Both the position numbers and the translations under genes were made by a program. The notes under the pieces were generated by a model. That model was not told the DNA's origin. It made no database searches and saw nothing but the letters and a program-made list of their open reading frames with translations. This document shows, in pieces, positions 6,747 to 15,120 of a DNA stretch of 64,000 bases (position 1 is its first letter; the number at the start of each line of letters is the position of its first letter). Source of the stretch: Marinobacter sp. S6332 (GTDB lineage Bacteria > Pseudomonadota > Gammaproteobacteria > Pseudomonadales > Oleiphilaceae); contig NZ_JALKAP010000006.1 of assembly GCF_023016045.1 (NCBI RefSeq), positions 129,909-193,908 of the forward strand, given 5' to 3'.

Positions 6747-8009
6747 TTAAAGCCGCAAATCCGCCTTACCCAACGGCAATAAGCCCTTCAGGTCATATAG
6801 AACGCCACTATGTTTCAGGTAGCCTCGCAGGTCGTCTGCGCTCATTGATGCATACTCGCTGTGCGCAACCGTCAGAATCACACCATCGTAAGAACCTTGT
6901 TCAGGCTGCTCGGTAAGCTTAATACCGTACTCACGTTCGGCCTCGGTGCTGTCGGCCCAGCAGTCTGTGATATCTACCGCGCAACCAAACTCCTGCAACT
7001 CTTTCACAACGTCTATGACTCGGGTATTGCGTAAATCCGGGCAGTTTTCTTTAAACGTGAACCCCATTACCAGTACGCGAGCTTTGGCGATGGTGTGCCC
7101 GGCTTTGATCATTGCTTTCACCAATTCAGCGGCCACGTATGCTCCCATGCCATCATTAACTCTCCGGCCTGCGAGGATGATTTCAGGGTGATAACCGATA
7201 GCTTGGGCTTTGTGGGTTAGGTAATACGGATCTACGCCAATGCAGTGGCCGCCTACTAAGCCGGGTTTGAAAGGTATGAAATTCCATTTGGTGCCAGCTG
7301 CTGCCAGAACTTCTTGGGTATCGATGCCTAGCCGGGCAAAGATCATCGCTAGTTCGTTTATCAAAGCAATGTTTAGGTCGCGTTGGGTGTTTTCAATCAC
7401 TTTGGCTGCTTCTGCCACTTTGATGGAGCTTGCCTTGTGGGTGCCTGCAGTAATAATGCCCGCATATAGGGCATCCACTTCTTCGGCAATGGCAGGCGTA
7501 GAGCCAGAGGTGACTTTCATAATGCTGCTTACCCGGTGTTGCTTATCTCCCGGGTTGACTCGCTCCGGGCTGTAACCGGCGTGAAAATCCATATTGAATT
7601 TTAGGCCTGATACTTGCTCCAGTACCGGAACGCACACTTCCTCTGTAGCACCGGGGTAAACCGTTGATTCGTAAATCACGATATCGCCGCGCTTGAGCAC
7701 ACTGCCTACGCTCTCACTGGCTGCAATTAGAGGTGTTAGGTTCGGAGTGTTAAAACCATCGATAGGGGTGGGTACGGTTACGATAAACACAGAGCAGTCG
7801 GCTATTGCATCCAGCGAATTAGTGAATGTTAGCTGGGTAGCTGCTGCGAGCTCTTCTGGCGAAACTTCACGAGTTAAGTCCCGTCCGTTTTTTAGGTCGG
7901 TAATGCGGGTTGTGCTGATGTCGAAGCCAACAACCTGATGCTTTGTGCTAAAGGCCGCTGCCAGAGGAAGACCAACGTAACCCAAGCCTATGATAGCGAT
8001 TTTTTTCAT
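6747..8009 (-). CDS. tviB: UDP-N-acetylhexosamine C6 dehydrogenase (TviB/WbpA type)
   Basis: A 420-residue nucleotide-sugar dehydrogenase. The N-terminal Rossmann motif is [20 protein letters not shown] and the E of [12 protein letters not shown] are typical. The catalytic cysteine lies in [12 protein letters not shown], and the C-terminal UDP-binding part contains [16 protein letters not shown]. The family oxidises UDP-GlcNAc or UDP-GalNAc to the uronate for capsule or O-antigen sugars. WbpA, WbpO and TviB differ mainly in the C2/C4 substrate, which is not decidable here. It stands alone between toxin-antitoxin modules without other polysaccharide genes. Confidence 0.88.
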   Translation of the reverse strand: MKKIAIIGLGYVGLPLAAAFSTKHQVVGFDISTTRITDLKNGRDLTREVSPEELAAATQLTFTNSLDAIADCSVFIVTVPTPIDGFNTPNLTPLIAASESVGSVLKRGDIVIYESTVYPGATEEVCVPVLEQVSGLKFNMDFHAGYSPERVNPGDKQHRVSSIMKVTSGSTPAIAEEVDALYAGIITAGTHKASSIKVAEAAKVIENTQRDLNIALINELAMIFARLGIDTQEVLAAAGTKWNFIPFKPGLVGGHCIGVDPYYLTHKAQAIGYHPEIILAGRRVNDGMGAYVAAELVKAMIKAGHTIAKARVLVMGFTFKENCPDLRNTRVIDVVKELQEFGCAVDITDCWADSTEAEREYGIKLTEQPEQGSYDGVILTVAHSEYASMSADDLRGYLKHSGVLYDLKGLLPLGKADLRL

Positions 8010-8203
8010 GGGGTGATCCGGTAGAGAGTGGGTGAGAGGCCATGCAGGATGGGGACGGATTATATCTTGAGTCGCGTATTGTGGACAGGGACGGCTTGGG
8101 CTGTAAAGTTAACAGGGGTGAGTACAGCTTAGTTTGATTTGATTTGATTTGATCTCATGTGGCTCGATGGCCTTGACCCCTGAGAAATCAGCGCGTGGCT
8201 ACG
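8010..8203. other. Intergenic gap with four TTTGA repeats
   Basis: The 194-bp gap between the sugar dehydrogenase promoter side and the hipA 3' end holds a short microsatellite, four TTTGA units at 8133-8152. No gene, terminator or clear promoter was recognised. Confidence 0.5.
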
Positions 8204-9472
8204 TCATGGAATTCGAAAGTCAGCCTGAAGGTTGCTCCAGTGTTCCGCTAATGACTGTTTGTGGCCTTCGTTCATCGGTAAATCTTTGATGGCGTCTGGC
8301 CATAGGCTTTTGGCTTTCTCCATCGTTTCATCTAAATGAGGCTTGATAGCCCGCCAAGGAATGCCTGAGCGCTTTGCCCAGAATTCAAAGTGTTCGTAGG
8401 AGGTTGCATACCAAGCCTTGGTCTTCCCTAAATTGAGTGCGTATTGTTTTTCGTTCGTGATATAGGTGCTGGTTGTAACTATGTCATATGCCGGGGAAAG
8501 CCTAGGCGTCGCACGATCCGAGTAGAGCAAGCTCCAGTTTTTGAGGTGCGCATCCCCATTGGCAAGCAGTATGTTTATGAGCAACCGTTTCGCGAATTGC
8601 TGGGTGTCGGCAAGCCCATCGCCAGAATACTCGTATAGAATTTTGCCAATTTGTTCGTAATTAGCTGAGTTGTATTTTTCGTGAGGGTATTTCACAAGTA
8701 CCTGAGCAAAATCCTCCATGTGAATCCGTGTATTGCCATCCCGGTCAAAGCGCCTGATGGCAAATGCCAGTTTTTCGTTGGGGAGGTTGATTGGGGGGAG
8801 GTTTTCCAGCCTATTCAGTTCAACCAGTTTTATTTCCGGTATGTTGACCCCGGCGAGCGCCGCCAAAGACATGGCTGTATATTCGTTTGCAGGCACTTCT
8901 TTGTGCAGTGTTGACGGTGTTTTGATGATCCAGTCGCCAAGCGTGTCATTGTTGGAGAGGTTGTAGCGACCTTCTTTCTCCTTCATCGAGAACTTCATTT
9001 GCACGCCAGCCAGTGAAAATTTGTTCTCCATGGAAGCTCTCTCGAGTTGAACAGCTCGCGCTTTACCGTGAGTGTTCAGTACACTATCTGGTACTTCATC
9101 TGGTTCCATTGGTTCGGCTACCAAAGCCCCGGGTAGGTCCCGGCCAAGGTATGACAGTATGTGAAATTCGTTATCAATGTGAACTTTGAGCCCTTGAGCG
9201 ATCAGCTCTCTCAGGGCTCCCTCTGGAAGCAAGTTAGAGAGCACAGGGTGCAGCTTTTGGTGTCTTGTCCAAGGTTCGTCCATCAAAGCTTTTGCGCGCG
9301 GAAACGCTGGGTGTGCAGTTAAGCTAAATGTAGGGCGGTTGGTGTCGTTCGTGAACTCCTCAGCAAAAGTCAGTACGTTTCGACCGTTTTGAAATCCTGC
9401 TAGATAGCCCACCAGCCTGCCATGCAAGGTCAGTTTGAGCACACCCATTTCGCCAACGTAGTCATTACCCAT
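8204..9472 (-). CDS. hipA: HipA family serine/threonine kinase toxin
   Basis: A 422-residue HipA kinase. FSLAGVQMKFSM is the HipA phosphate-binding/activation loop block. The catalytic loop is LLINILLANGDAHLKNWSLL and the metal-binding motif is AYDIVTTS. E. coli HipA phosphorylates glutamyl-tRNA synthetase and induces persistence, and related kinases hit other targets. The ATG at 9472 shares its A with the hipB stop (TGATG), so the pair is coupled. The length is close to E. coli HipA (440). All key catalytic residues visible to me are kept. Confidence 0.9.
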   Translation of the reverse strand: MGNDYVGEMGVLKLTLHGRLVGYLAGFQNGRNVLTFAEEFTNDTNRPTFSLTAHPAFPRAKALMDEPWTRHQKLHPVLSNLLPEGALRELIAQGLKVHIDNEFHILSYLGRDLPGALVAEPMEPDEVPDSVLNTHGKARAVQLERASMENKFSLAGVQMKFSMKEKEGRYNLSNNDTLGDWIIKTPSTLHKEVPANEYTAMSLAALAGVNIPEIKLVELNRLENLPPINLPNEKLAFAIRRFDRDGNTRIHMEDFAQVLVKYPHEKYNSANYEQIGKILYEYSGDGLADTQQFAKRLLINILLANGDAHLKNWSLLYSDRATPRLSPAYDIVTTSTYITNEKQYALNLGKTKAWYATSYEHFEFWAKRSGIPWRAIKPHLDETMEKAKSLWPDAIKDLPMNEGHKQSLAEHWSNLQADFRIP

Positions 9473-9777
9473 CAATCATCCCCCAGCAAGCCCTTCCAGG
9501 GATCGTCATGCAAGTCTTTATTGGCATCTTCTCTGAATGGGTCTGATGCTTTCTGCTCCAACACTGCAATCACTGCACCAAGCTTGTCTTTGGGGATAAG
9601 CATTAGTTCGCTGCTGAGCGCTTGCGCTATGAGTTCCAGAGTGTCCAGTCTGGGATTCCCTTTGGACTCCAGTCGTTGATACTGCTGGCGAGAGATGCCG
9701 GCGCGCAACAGCATGTCGCTCTGCTTGAGGCCAAGTGCCAGTCGCCGCTTTTTAAGTTGCTGAAGTATGGTAGTCAT
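9472..9777 (-). CDS. hipB: HipB-type XRE antitoxin/repressor
   Basis: From ATG at 9777 (MTTILQQLKKRRLALGLKQS) the protein is 101 residues long. KQSDMLLRAGISRQQYQRLE is the helix-turn-helix. The C-terminal tail DPWKGLLGDD is the short flexible end typical of HipB. The open frame extends 23 codons further upstream, but without family similarity. HipB neutralises HipA and represses the operon through inverted repeats, and candidate repeats occur at 9819-9947. Confidence 0.85.
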   Translation of the reverse strand: MTTILQQLKKRRLALGLKQSDMLLRAGISRQQYQRLESKGNPRLDTLELIAQALSSELMLIPKDKLGAVIAVLEQKASDPFREDANKDLHDDPWKGLLGDD

Positions 9778-9818
9778 TACTGTCAACTTTTCTATTGCTT
9801 TTTTGTCTGAATGAAACA

Positions 9819-9947
9819 TGTTAGGTGCTTTCACAGCGATAAGCAACTAATGTGTTGCTTGTGCTTAAGTGGCGCCATGAAGGTGCCCAAACTAACAGTT
9901 TGATCTCGCAGAGTGTTAGATTATCCGCTACCAAAACAGCTAACACT
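9819..9947. promoter_or_regulatory. Cluster of TGTTAG motifs and inverted repeats between hipB and the Fic-like gene
   Basis: Four TGTTAG/CTAACA hexamers occur at 9819-9824, 9892-9897, 9914-9919 and 9940-9945. The last two extend to an 8-bp inverted repeat AGTGTTAG/CTAACACT (9912-9919, 9940-9947). A separate pair AAGCAAC/GTTGCTT lies at 9841-9847 and 9854-9860. They occupy the divergent promoter region and are candidate operators for HipB or another autoregulator. Confidence 0.5.
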
Positions 9948-9968
9948 TTTGTTCTTTTCGGAGATGAA

Positions 9969-10664
9969 ATGCCAAGCCCAGAGGACACCTACTGGCTCAT
10001 GCGTCCGAACCGTGAAAAAGCACTTATGCTAGCGCAGCGAGCTGTGTCAGTGTTTGTTTATGATGCTGTGCGTTTGGAGGGCATCAATTTCACCCTGCCC
10101 GAAGTCCAAACCTTATTGCAGGGTGTTACCGTTGGAGGTCATAAGCTGAGTGATCAGCAAATCGCCGTTAATCAGGGCGAGGCTTGGAAAAGGCTGTTTC
10201 AGATGATTCGGGAGAAACGCTTCGGAGTAACCAAAGCCTGTGCTAGGGAATTGCATGGGGTCGCTGCAAAAGAAGACGCGTTGGAGTGGGGCTGTTTTCG
10301 CAGCGGCTCCGTTTTAATTGCGGGTACTGACTATGAACCCCCAGAGGCACATGAGTTGCCGGAACGGTTTGATCAAATGGTTGATCAGATGCAGATGAAC
10401 GACGTATATGATCAAGCAATCCACCTGTTCCTGACTATGGCTCGCTGCCAGTTCTTTTACGATGTAAATAAGCGCATGGGGCGCTTTATGATGAATGGCC
10501 ATCTGCTGAGCAACGGTTACCCTGCCATCAACATCCCTGCCTCAAGGCAGCTTGAATTTAACGAGCTAATGCTTCGTTTCTACGAATCTGGCGATCAGGC
10601 CGAAATGAACACCTTTGTTCGTAGCTGTATGGACGAGCGCGCTGTGCGCATTATGAAAGAGTGA
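9969..10664 (+). CDS. Fic-like (Fido) domain protein with altered catalytic motif
   Basis: A 231-residue Fido-fold protein. The usual inhibitory-helix region reads VYDAVRLEGINFTLPEVQ (EG kept, the usual S/T absent). The Fic motif position reads CQFFYDVNKRMGRFMMNG, where the normal catalytic H of HxFx(D/E)xN is Q161, while N and R are kept. Fic proteins transfer AMP or other phosphate groups to protein hydroxyls, and loss of the His usually abolishes this. The ATG at 9969 has GGAGA 6-7 bases upstream; the frame is open further 5'. It is divergent to hipBA and shares its control region. Confidence 0.8.
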   Translation: MPSPEDTYWLMRPNREKALMLAQRAVSVFVYDAVRLEGINFTLPEVQTLLQGVTVGGHKLSDQQIAVNQGEAWKRLFQMIREKRFGVTKACARELHGVAAKEDALEWGCFRSGSVLIAGTDYEPPEAHELPERFDQMVDQMQMNDVYDQAIHLFLTMARCQFFYDVNKRMGRFMMNGHLLSNGYPAINIPASRQLEFNELMLRFYESGDQAEMNTFVRSCMDERAVRIMKE

Positions 10665-10741
10665 TTGGGCCACAGAGGTAGTGGGGGCGATGGCTACCGT
10701 GCTTAACTCCTTAAGTAGATGAAGTCACACACAAGGTTACT

Positions 10742-11068
10742 CTAAGCCTCAGTCAAATAATTACCAGCAAACACCTGCAAATCTTCCGACACCCGTTGTC
10801 GAATCGTCGTTCTGTCGAGCGGATCAAGGCCATACTTCTCGGCGAGCAGTTCAAAGTCTTCATCTTTTAGCGTGATGGTTAATCGGGGTCTGGCCCGGTT
10901 TTTTTGATAGGGCAGTTGCAGCACCTTGCGCACCATATCTGAGGTGGACATATCCTGTAGTGCGGCCGATACGCGAAACGCTCGCTGAATGTCGTTGGAG
11001 AGATCGAAGGCCATTTGTACGGCCTGAACAGCTTTCTCTTCCTTTGACCAGTCCGGTGGTGTAGCCAT
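10742..11068 (-). CDS. Conserved-looking hypothetical protein downstream of pspA
   Basis: A 108-residue protein I cannot assign to a named family. The N-terminus MATPPDWSKEEKAVQAVQMA and the segment SAALQDMSTSDMVRKVL read like a ribbon-helix-helix or short helical DNA-binding protein. LTITLKDEDFELLAEKYGLD suggests a second small helical unit. It lies 60 bases after pspA on the same strand, with a hairpin (11087-11123) in between, so it could be the third gene of the yjfI-pspA operon. Function unknown. Confidence 0.65.
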   Translation of the reverse strand: MATPPDWSKEEKAVQAVQMAFDLSNDIQRAFRVSAALQDMSTSDMVRKVLQLPYQKNRARPRLTITLKDEDFELLAEKYGLDPLDRTTIRQRVSEDLQVFAGNYLTEA

Positions 11069-11086
11069 GGGATTAACCTGAGGTTT

Positions 11087-11123
11087 GCGCCCTAGTACTT
11101 CGATATGAAAAGTACGAGGGCGC
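11087..11123. terminator. 14-bp hairpin between pspA and the 10742 gene
   Basis: GCGCCCTAGTACTT (11087-11100) pairs with AAGTACGAGGGCGC (11110-11123) with one mismatch and a 9-base loop. On the plus side it is followed by TAATTTT. On the minus strand there is no U-run before the next gene, so it may be an RNA-processing or attenuating hairpin rather than a full stop. Confidence 0.5.
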
Positions 11124-11128
11124 TAATT

Positions 11129-11824
11129 TTACTGGGCGGGTTTGTCTTTCAGGCGAGCAAGTACGCTGTCAATTGCATCTTGTTCGCCATCGATGCCAGC
11201 CGCTTTCAGCTTTTCGTCCAAGTCAGCGCCAGTCAGTTCTTTTTCGAGGGTAGTGCTGGCGGTTTGCCGGTCTTCTTCCCGGGCTTGCCGCTCACGAATA
11301 CGCTCAAGGGTTTCCTTGGCAGTGCTCAGAGAAGACTGTTGGCTGTTGATGTTGGTATCAATCTGAGCGGTGGTGCGTAGCACTCGCTCATTAGTTTTCA
11401 CCACCTGCAGCTCTCGGCGATAGTCGGCGAGTTGCTTTTCAGCCCGTTGAACTCGCTCTTTGATGCTATCAATGCGCTGCTGCAGTATCTCTCGGGTCTG
11501 GGTCAGTTCGGCTCCACGGCGCTCATGGCCAACAATGCGCTCGGCCACTTCTCTTGCCAGTTCTTCCTGGCCTGCTGTGATGGCTTTGCGGGCATCTTGC
11601 TCGCGTTTGCTGGCGCTGTCTTGCTCAGAACGGATTTGCCGAGCCAAAGAGGCGGATTCTGCCATTAAGGCGGCGAGTTCCTGTTTTGCTTGCTTCAGTT
11701 CTTGCTCAGAGTCCCGCAGTTCTTGTTCCAGAATGCGGTTGCCTTGGCTATCTACAACAGCTTCGCCTAGCTCATTCACGCTGCCGCGCATTGCGGTTAG
11801 AATTTTATTCAGTACAGATCTCAT
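11129..11824 (-). CDS. pspA: PspA/IM30 family membrane-remodelling protein (YjfJ-like)
   Basis: A 231-residue, almost wholly alpha-helical protein. The N-terminus MRSVLNKILTAMRGSVNELG is the amphipathic membrane-binding helix. Long coiled coils fill residues 30-190 (EQELRDSEQELKQAKQELAA and following). PspA/ESCRT-III-like proteins coat and repair the inner membrane under envelope stress. The neighbour 14 bases upstream is a DUF2170 protein, the arrangement of E. coli yjfI-yjfJ rather than pspABC. No sigma-54 type -24/-12 promoter was noticed. Confidence 0.85.
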   Translation of the reverse strand: MRSVLNKILTAMRGSVNELGEAVVDSQGNRILEQELRDSEQELKQAKQELAALMAESASLARQIRSEQDSASKREQDARKAITAGQEELAREVAERIVGHERRGAELTQTREILQQRIDSIKERVQRAEKQLADYRRELQVVKTNERVLRTTAQIDTNINSQQSSLSTAKETLERIRERQAREEDRQTASTTLEKELTGADLDEKLKAAGIDGEQDAIDSVLARLKDKPAQ

Positions 11825-11838
11825 GTCTCAGCCCTCAC

Positions 11839-12243
11839 TTAAGCCAGATAGTCTTCAAACGTCTGTAACAAGTCGATGGCATTCTCGGCCAGTGTTACCA
11901 GCTCTTGCATGATTTCGGCTGCGCCGGAGGTCGGGCTGAGAGCGCCATATACCACATAGTGATCACCGGTTTTTCCAAGTGAGCTAAGGGGCATGGGTAC
12001 GCTGAGTCGTAGCATGTTGTCATGCAGTTCGTTTACACGTTGCGGGAGCAGCTCTTGCTCTTCAAAAAGGTACGCAAGGCACAGAATTTGAGTGTCGGTT
12101 ACCGTAACGTACACCGGTGTTTCTTCCGCTCCGGAAACCGTTACCTGAAGCACCGGTTCTTCTCCGGCTATTGGCATGACGTCGAAGGTTCGGCCGGCAT
12201 GCGTAGAGTCACCCAGAGTTAGGGTGAGAGTTTGAATATCCAC
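11839..12243 (-). CDS. yjfI: YjfI family protein (DUF2170)
   Basis: A 134-residue protein of the DUF2170/YjfI family. MDIQTLTLTLGDSTHAG, the acidic ILCLAYLFEEQELLP segment and MPLSSLGKTGDHYVVYGALS are typical. Its biochemical role is not known. It regularly precedes a pspA paralogue, as here (14-base gap), so a role with the PspA coat or its regulation is inferred. It is transcribed from the divergent region shared with yqiJ. Confidence 0.8.
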   Translation of the reverse strand: MDIQTLTLTLGDSTHAGRTFDVMPIAGEEPVLQVTVSGAEETPVYVTVTDTQILCLAYLFEEQELLPQRVNELHDNMLRLSVPMPLSSLGKTGDHYVVYGALSPTSGAAEIMQELVTLAENAIDLLQTFEDYLA

Positions 12244-12306
12244 GAATAGCTCCTTCCTGTGGCGTTGAATCGATTCGGCCGATTCGGACGAACCTTGTCC
12301 TGCTGC

Positions 12307-12323
12307 TTGACATTTTATGTCAA
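12307..12323. promoter_or_regulatory. TTGACAT/ATGTCAA palindrome in yjfI-yqiJ divergent region
   Basis: TTGACAT (12307-12313) and ATGTCAA (12317-12323) form perfect 7-bp arms around TTT. It lies 64 bases upstream of the yjfI start on its own promoter side and could be a regulator site or contribute a TTGACA -35 box. No matching -10 at the normal spacing was found on the plus strand. Confidence 0.45.
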
Positions 12324-12341
12324 TAATTTGAGTCTATACCT

Positions 12342-12384
12342 CGCAATTAAACATTTGCAAGAAATAGTTTAATTGCGATATAAC
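12342..12384. promoter_or_regulatory. Perfect 11-bp inverted repeat over a candidate yqiJ promoter
   Basis: CGCAATTAAAC (12342-12352) and GTTTAATTGCG (12367-12377) are exact inverse copies, 14 bases apart. A plus-strand promoter-like pair, TTGCAA (12355-12360) and TATAAC (12379-12384) with an 18-base spacer, is embedded in it: the repeat flanks the -35 box and touches the -10 box. This is a strong candidate operator controlling yqiJ-yqiK-ATPase and perhaps yjfI-pspA. Confidence 0.6.
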
Positions 12385-12448
12385 GACGGTCTTGATTGAC
12401 ACAAACTGTCATTTTTTGATTTCACCAGAATGGATAGTCTGGTTGCGT

Positions 12449-13075
12449 ATGGAAACATTCTTCGAAACTGCTTTTTCCTTCCCTACAGTGGTTTTCTCCA
12501 TACTGTTGAGTGTGGCCATCATTTATTGGCTGATCTCCCTTTTTGGAATGGGGGATATCGAGGCAGATGGCGATATTGATGCCAGTGGCGATTTTAGCGG
12601 TCTGATGGTGACGCTTGGGCTTCAGGGCGTGCCTTTGCCCTTGGTGCTCACGCTCTTATTTTTGACTGGTTGGTTAATCAGTTACTTTGTTGACCTTATT
12701 TTCGGTGCTTCGATTCCTGGCGGCCTGCTGCACTGGTTGTACGGAGCGGCTGTTATTTTTGCGGCTTTAGTCCTTGGGCTATTGGCTACTTCGGTGTTGG
12801 TGCGTCCACTGCGGCCGCTATTTCGTCGGGCGTTTCTGCAGCCGCTACAAAAACGCATTGTTGGTACGCCTTGTGTGGTAATTTCTTCAGCGGTTACTGA
12901 GGTTTCAGGCCGTGGTGAAGCCATTCTTGATGGCGCTCACCTTGTTCTTCAAATACGTAGTCATTCACCGCTTTCCCATCGGGAAGGGGCGGTCATTATT
13001 GAACACATTCCGGATGAAAACGCTTGGTGGGTTGTTCCGGAATCCGAATTTTATACCGGTGATTCTGCCGGATAA
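12449..13075 (+). CDS. yqiJ: YqiJ family NfeD-like OB-fold membrane protein
   Basis: A 208-residue inner-membrane protein from ATG 12449. It has three hydrophobic segments (about residues 10-32, 62-85 and 95-122), an acidic loop DIEADGDIDASGDFSGL after the first, and a C-terminal OB-fold-like domain (RIVGTPCVVISSAVTEVSGR..AVIIEHIPD) as in NfeD. NfeD-type proteins pair with SPFH/stomatin proteins, and here the flotillin YqiK follows after 41 bases with a good AGGAGA site. The frame is open 19 codons upstream, without support for an earlier start. Confidence 0.85.
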   Translation: METFFETAFSFPTVVFSILLSVAIIYWLISLFGMGDIEADGDIDASGDFSGLMVTLGLQGVPLPLVLTLLFLTGWLISYFVDLIFGASIPGGLLHWLYGAAVIFAALVLGLLATSVLVRPLRPLFRRAFLQPLQKRIVGTPCVVISSAVTEVSGRGEAILDGAHLVLQIRSHSPLSHREGAVIIEHIPDENAWWVVPESEFYTGDSAG

Positions 13076-13116
13076 CCCAGCGCTTTTATTTTTAACCAGC
13101 TTAGGAGAAATGCTAA

Positions 13117-15120
13117 ATGGATTTATCGTGGATGATGCCAGTACTCACGACCATCGGTGTTCTGGTCTTACTGATACTGGGTGTGCTTACCCTGTTCAAG
13201 GCGTTCTATCGCAAGGTCGATCAGGGGCAGGCTCTGATTGTGAACGATCTTTCTCCTACGCCGAAGGTCTACTTCACTGGTGCCATGGTGCTGCCGGTTA
13301 TTCACCGTGCCGAGACCATGAAGATCTCGGTTATTACTCTGGAATTGAATCGAACTGGTAAGGAAGGGTTGATCTGTAAAGACAACCTGCGCGCAGATAT
13401 CACCGTCGCCTTCTACTTGCGCGTTAATGAAACCCCGGAAGATGTCTTGCGGGTGGCGAAATCTGTAGGAGTTGGCCGAGCATCTGATCGCGATGCGGTA
13501 AATACGCTGTTTAACGCCAAGTTCAGTGAAGCTCTGAAAACGGTTGGTAAAAAGCTGGAGTTCATGCAGCTTTTTGAGGAACGCCAGCATTTCCGTGATT
13601 CCATCATTGAAACCATTGGCGAAGATCTTAATGGCTACATTCTTGAAGACGTTGCCATCGATTATCTGGAACAAACGCCGAAAACCTCTCTGGACCCCAA
13701 CAATATTCTCGATTCTGAGGGTATCAAACGGATTACAGAGATCACCGCATTCCATAATGTGGAGACAAACCGTTTAGAGCGCGATCAAGAGCTAGAAATT
13801 CAGCGGAAAAATGTATCTGCACGCGAGGCGTCGCTGGAGCTGGAGCGCAGTCAGGCAGACGCAGAAGCCCGCCAACGCCGTGAAATTGAGACCCTGCAAG
13901 CTCGTGAAACATCTGAAACCGAGCAGGTACGTGAACAAGAGCGCGCCCGTGCCGAAGCAGCCCGCATCAAGACAGACGAAGAGTTGGCCATTGCGGAAGA
14001 AAACAAGCAACGCCAAATTGAAATGGCCATGAAAGCTCGCGAGCGCGCGGTCCAAATTGAAGAAGTGCGCATTCGCCAGGCCCGTGAGCTGGAAGATGTA
14101 AACCGTGAGCGCGCGGTTGAAATCGAGCGAATTGGCATGGAAAAAGCCCTTGAAGGCGAGCGCAAGGAAATTGCAGACATTACCAGTCAGCGAATTGCGG
14201 TTGAACGCAATGTGGCTGAGGAAGAAGAGAACATAAAAGATGTTCGCAACCGTTCCGAGGCAGAGCGGTTGAAGGTCACCAAGGTTGTAGCTGCGGAAGC
14301 GGATGCCGATGAGCTTAAGCTGATGGATGTGAAAGCGGCAGAAGCCGCGTTTGAACGCTCCAAGTTGGAAGCGGAGAAAATCCGCGTAACGGCTCAGGCG
14401 GAGTTGGATGCAGCTGAGAAGCAGTCCATAGCGGATGAAAAGCGCGCTCGTGGTCGTCAGGCAATGTCTGCCTCTGACGGGTTGGCCGAGGCTCAGGTTA
14501 AAGAGGCTCAGGCGTCTGCCATTCGGGCGGATGGTGTGGCCCGGGCCGATGTTAAGTCGGCGACCGCCAAAGCGGATGAAGAAGCCGGCATGGCTGAGGT
14601 TCGGGTGTTGGAGCAGCGCCTTGAAACGGAAGCCATGGGCGAAGAGAAGCTGGGTCTGGCGAGAGCGGATGCCCGCAAGGCCATGGTGTTTGCGGATGCT
14701 GAAGGTGAAGAGCGCATGGGCCACGCCAAAGCGGATGCCCGTGAAGCTATGGCGAAAGCCGAAGCGTCTGGCTTGGTAGAGAAGCTGAAGGCTTACAACG
14801 ACATGTCTGAAGAAGCTCGTCACTTCGAAGAATTCCGTATGAACTTGGAAGTTCATGAGAAGGAGGTGATGGCTAAGATTGAAGCTCACCAAACCGGTAT
14901 TCTGGAAAATGGCCGCGTAATGGCCGCCGCGTTGAAAGATGCCAAGTTTGAGATGATCGGTGGTGATGGCGGCATTTTCGAGAAGTTTGCTCAAGGGTTG
15001 GGCTATGGTAAGAGCGTGCAGGGGGTGCTGGATAAATCCCCGTCGCTGCAAGCTGCTTTAGCGGGCATAGCTGGGCGAGCTGCTGGTGAAAAGCCAAACA
15101 TCAGTTCTGAAACGGCTTAA
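13117..15120 (+). CDS. yqiK: Flotillin/SPFH family membrane scaffold (YqiK)
   Basis: A 667-residue flotillin. An N-terminal membrane segment (about residues 5-28) precedes the SPFH/band-7 domain (about 30-215; LICKDNLRADITVAFYLRVN). A very long Ala/Glu/Arg-rich coiled coil follows (about 225-580) with repeating EER-AEA heptads, ending in a C-terminal oligomerisation region with a GYGKSVQGV stretch. Flotillins build ordered membrane microdomains. AGGAGA lies 7-8 bases before the ATG. The context (NfeD-like YqiJ before, giant ATPase after, PspA divergent) points to a membrane-integrity role. Confidence 0.9.
   Translation: MDLSWMMPVLTTIGVLVLLILGVLTLFKAFYRKVDQGQALIVNDLSPTPKVYFTGAMVLPVIHRAETMKISVITLELNRTGKEGLICKDNLRADITVAFYLRVNETPEDVLRVAKSVGVGRASDRDAVNTLFNAKFSEALKTVGKKLEFMQLFEERQHFRDSIIETIGEDLNGYILEDVAIDYLEQTPKTSLDPNNILDSEGIKRITEITAFHNVETNRLERDQELEIQRKNVSAREASLELERSQADAEARQRREIETLQARETSETEQVREQERARAEAARIKTDEELAIAEENKQRQIEMAMKARERAVQIEEVRIRQARELEDVNRERAVEIERIGMEKALEGERKEIADITSQRIAVERNVAEEEENIKDVRNRSEAERLKVTKVVAAEADADELKLMDVKAAEAAFERSKLEAEKIRVTAQAELDAAEKQSIADEKRARGRQAMSASDGLAEAQVKEAQASAIRADGVARADVKSATAKADEEAGMAEVRVLEQRLETEAMGEEKLGLARADARKAMVFADAEGEERMGHAKADAREAMAKAEASGLVEKLKAYNDMSEEARHFEEFRMNLEVHEKEVMAKIEAHQTGILENGRVMAAALKDAKFEMIGGDGGIFEKFAQGLGYGKSVQGVLDKSPSLQAALAGIAGRAAGEKPNISSETA

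Noticed and set aside
8133..8152. Four tandem TTTGA units as a phase-variation tract
   Set aside because: The tract is short, lies at a 3' end side rather than in a promoter or frame, and nothing suggests switching.
12307..12340. TTGACA at 12307 with TATACC as a plus-strand promoter
   Set aside because: The spacing is 22 bases, too long for a sigma-70 promoter. The TTGCAA/TATAAC pair at 12355-12384 is better.
13792..15051. Long minus-strand open frame (about 419 codons) inside the flotillin gene
   Set aside because: It is antisense to the repetitive Ala/Glu coiled-coil codons of yqiK, has no ribosome site or family match, and its length follows from codon bias.
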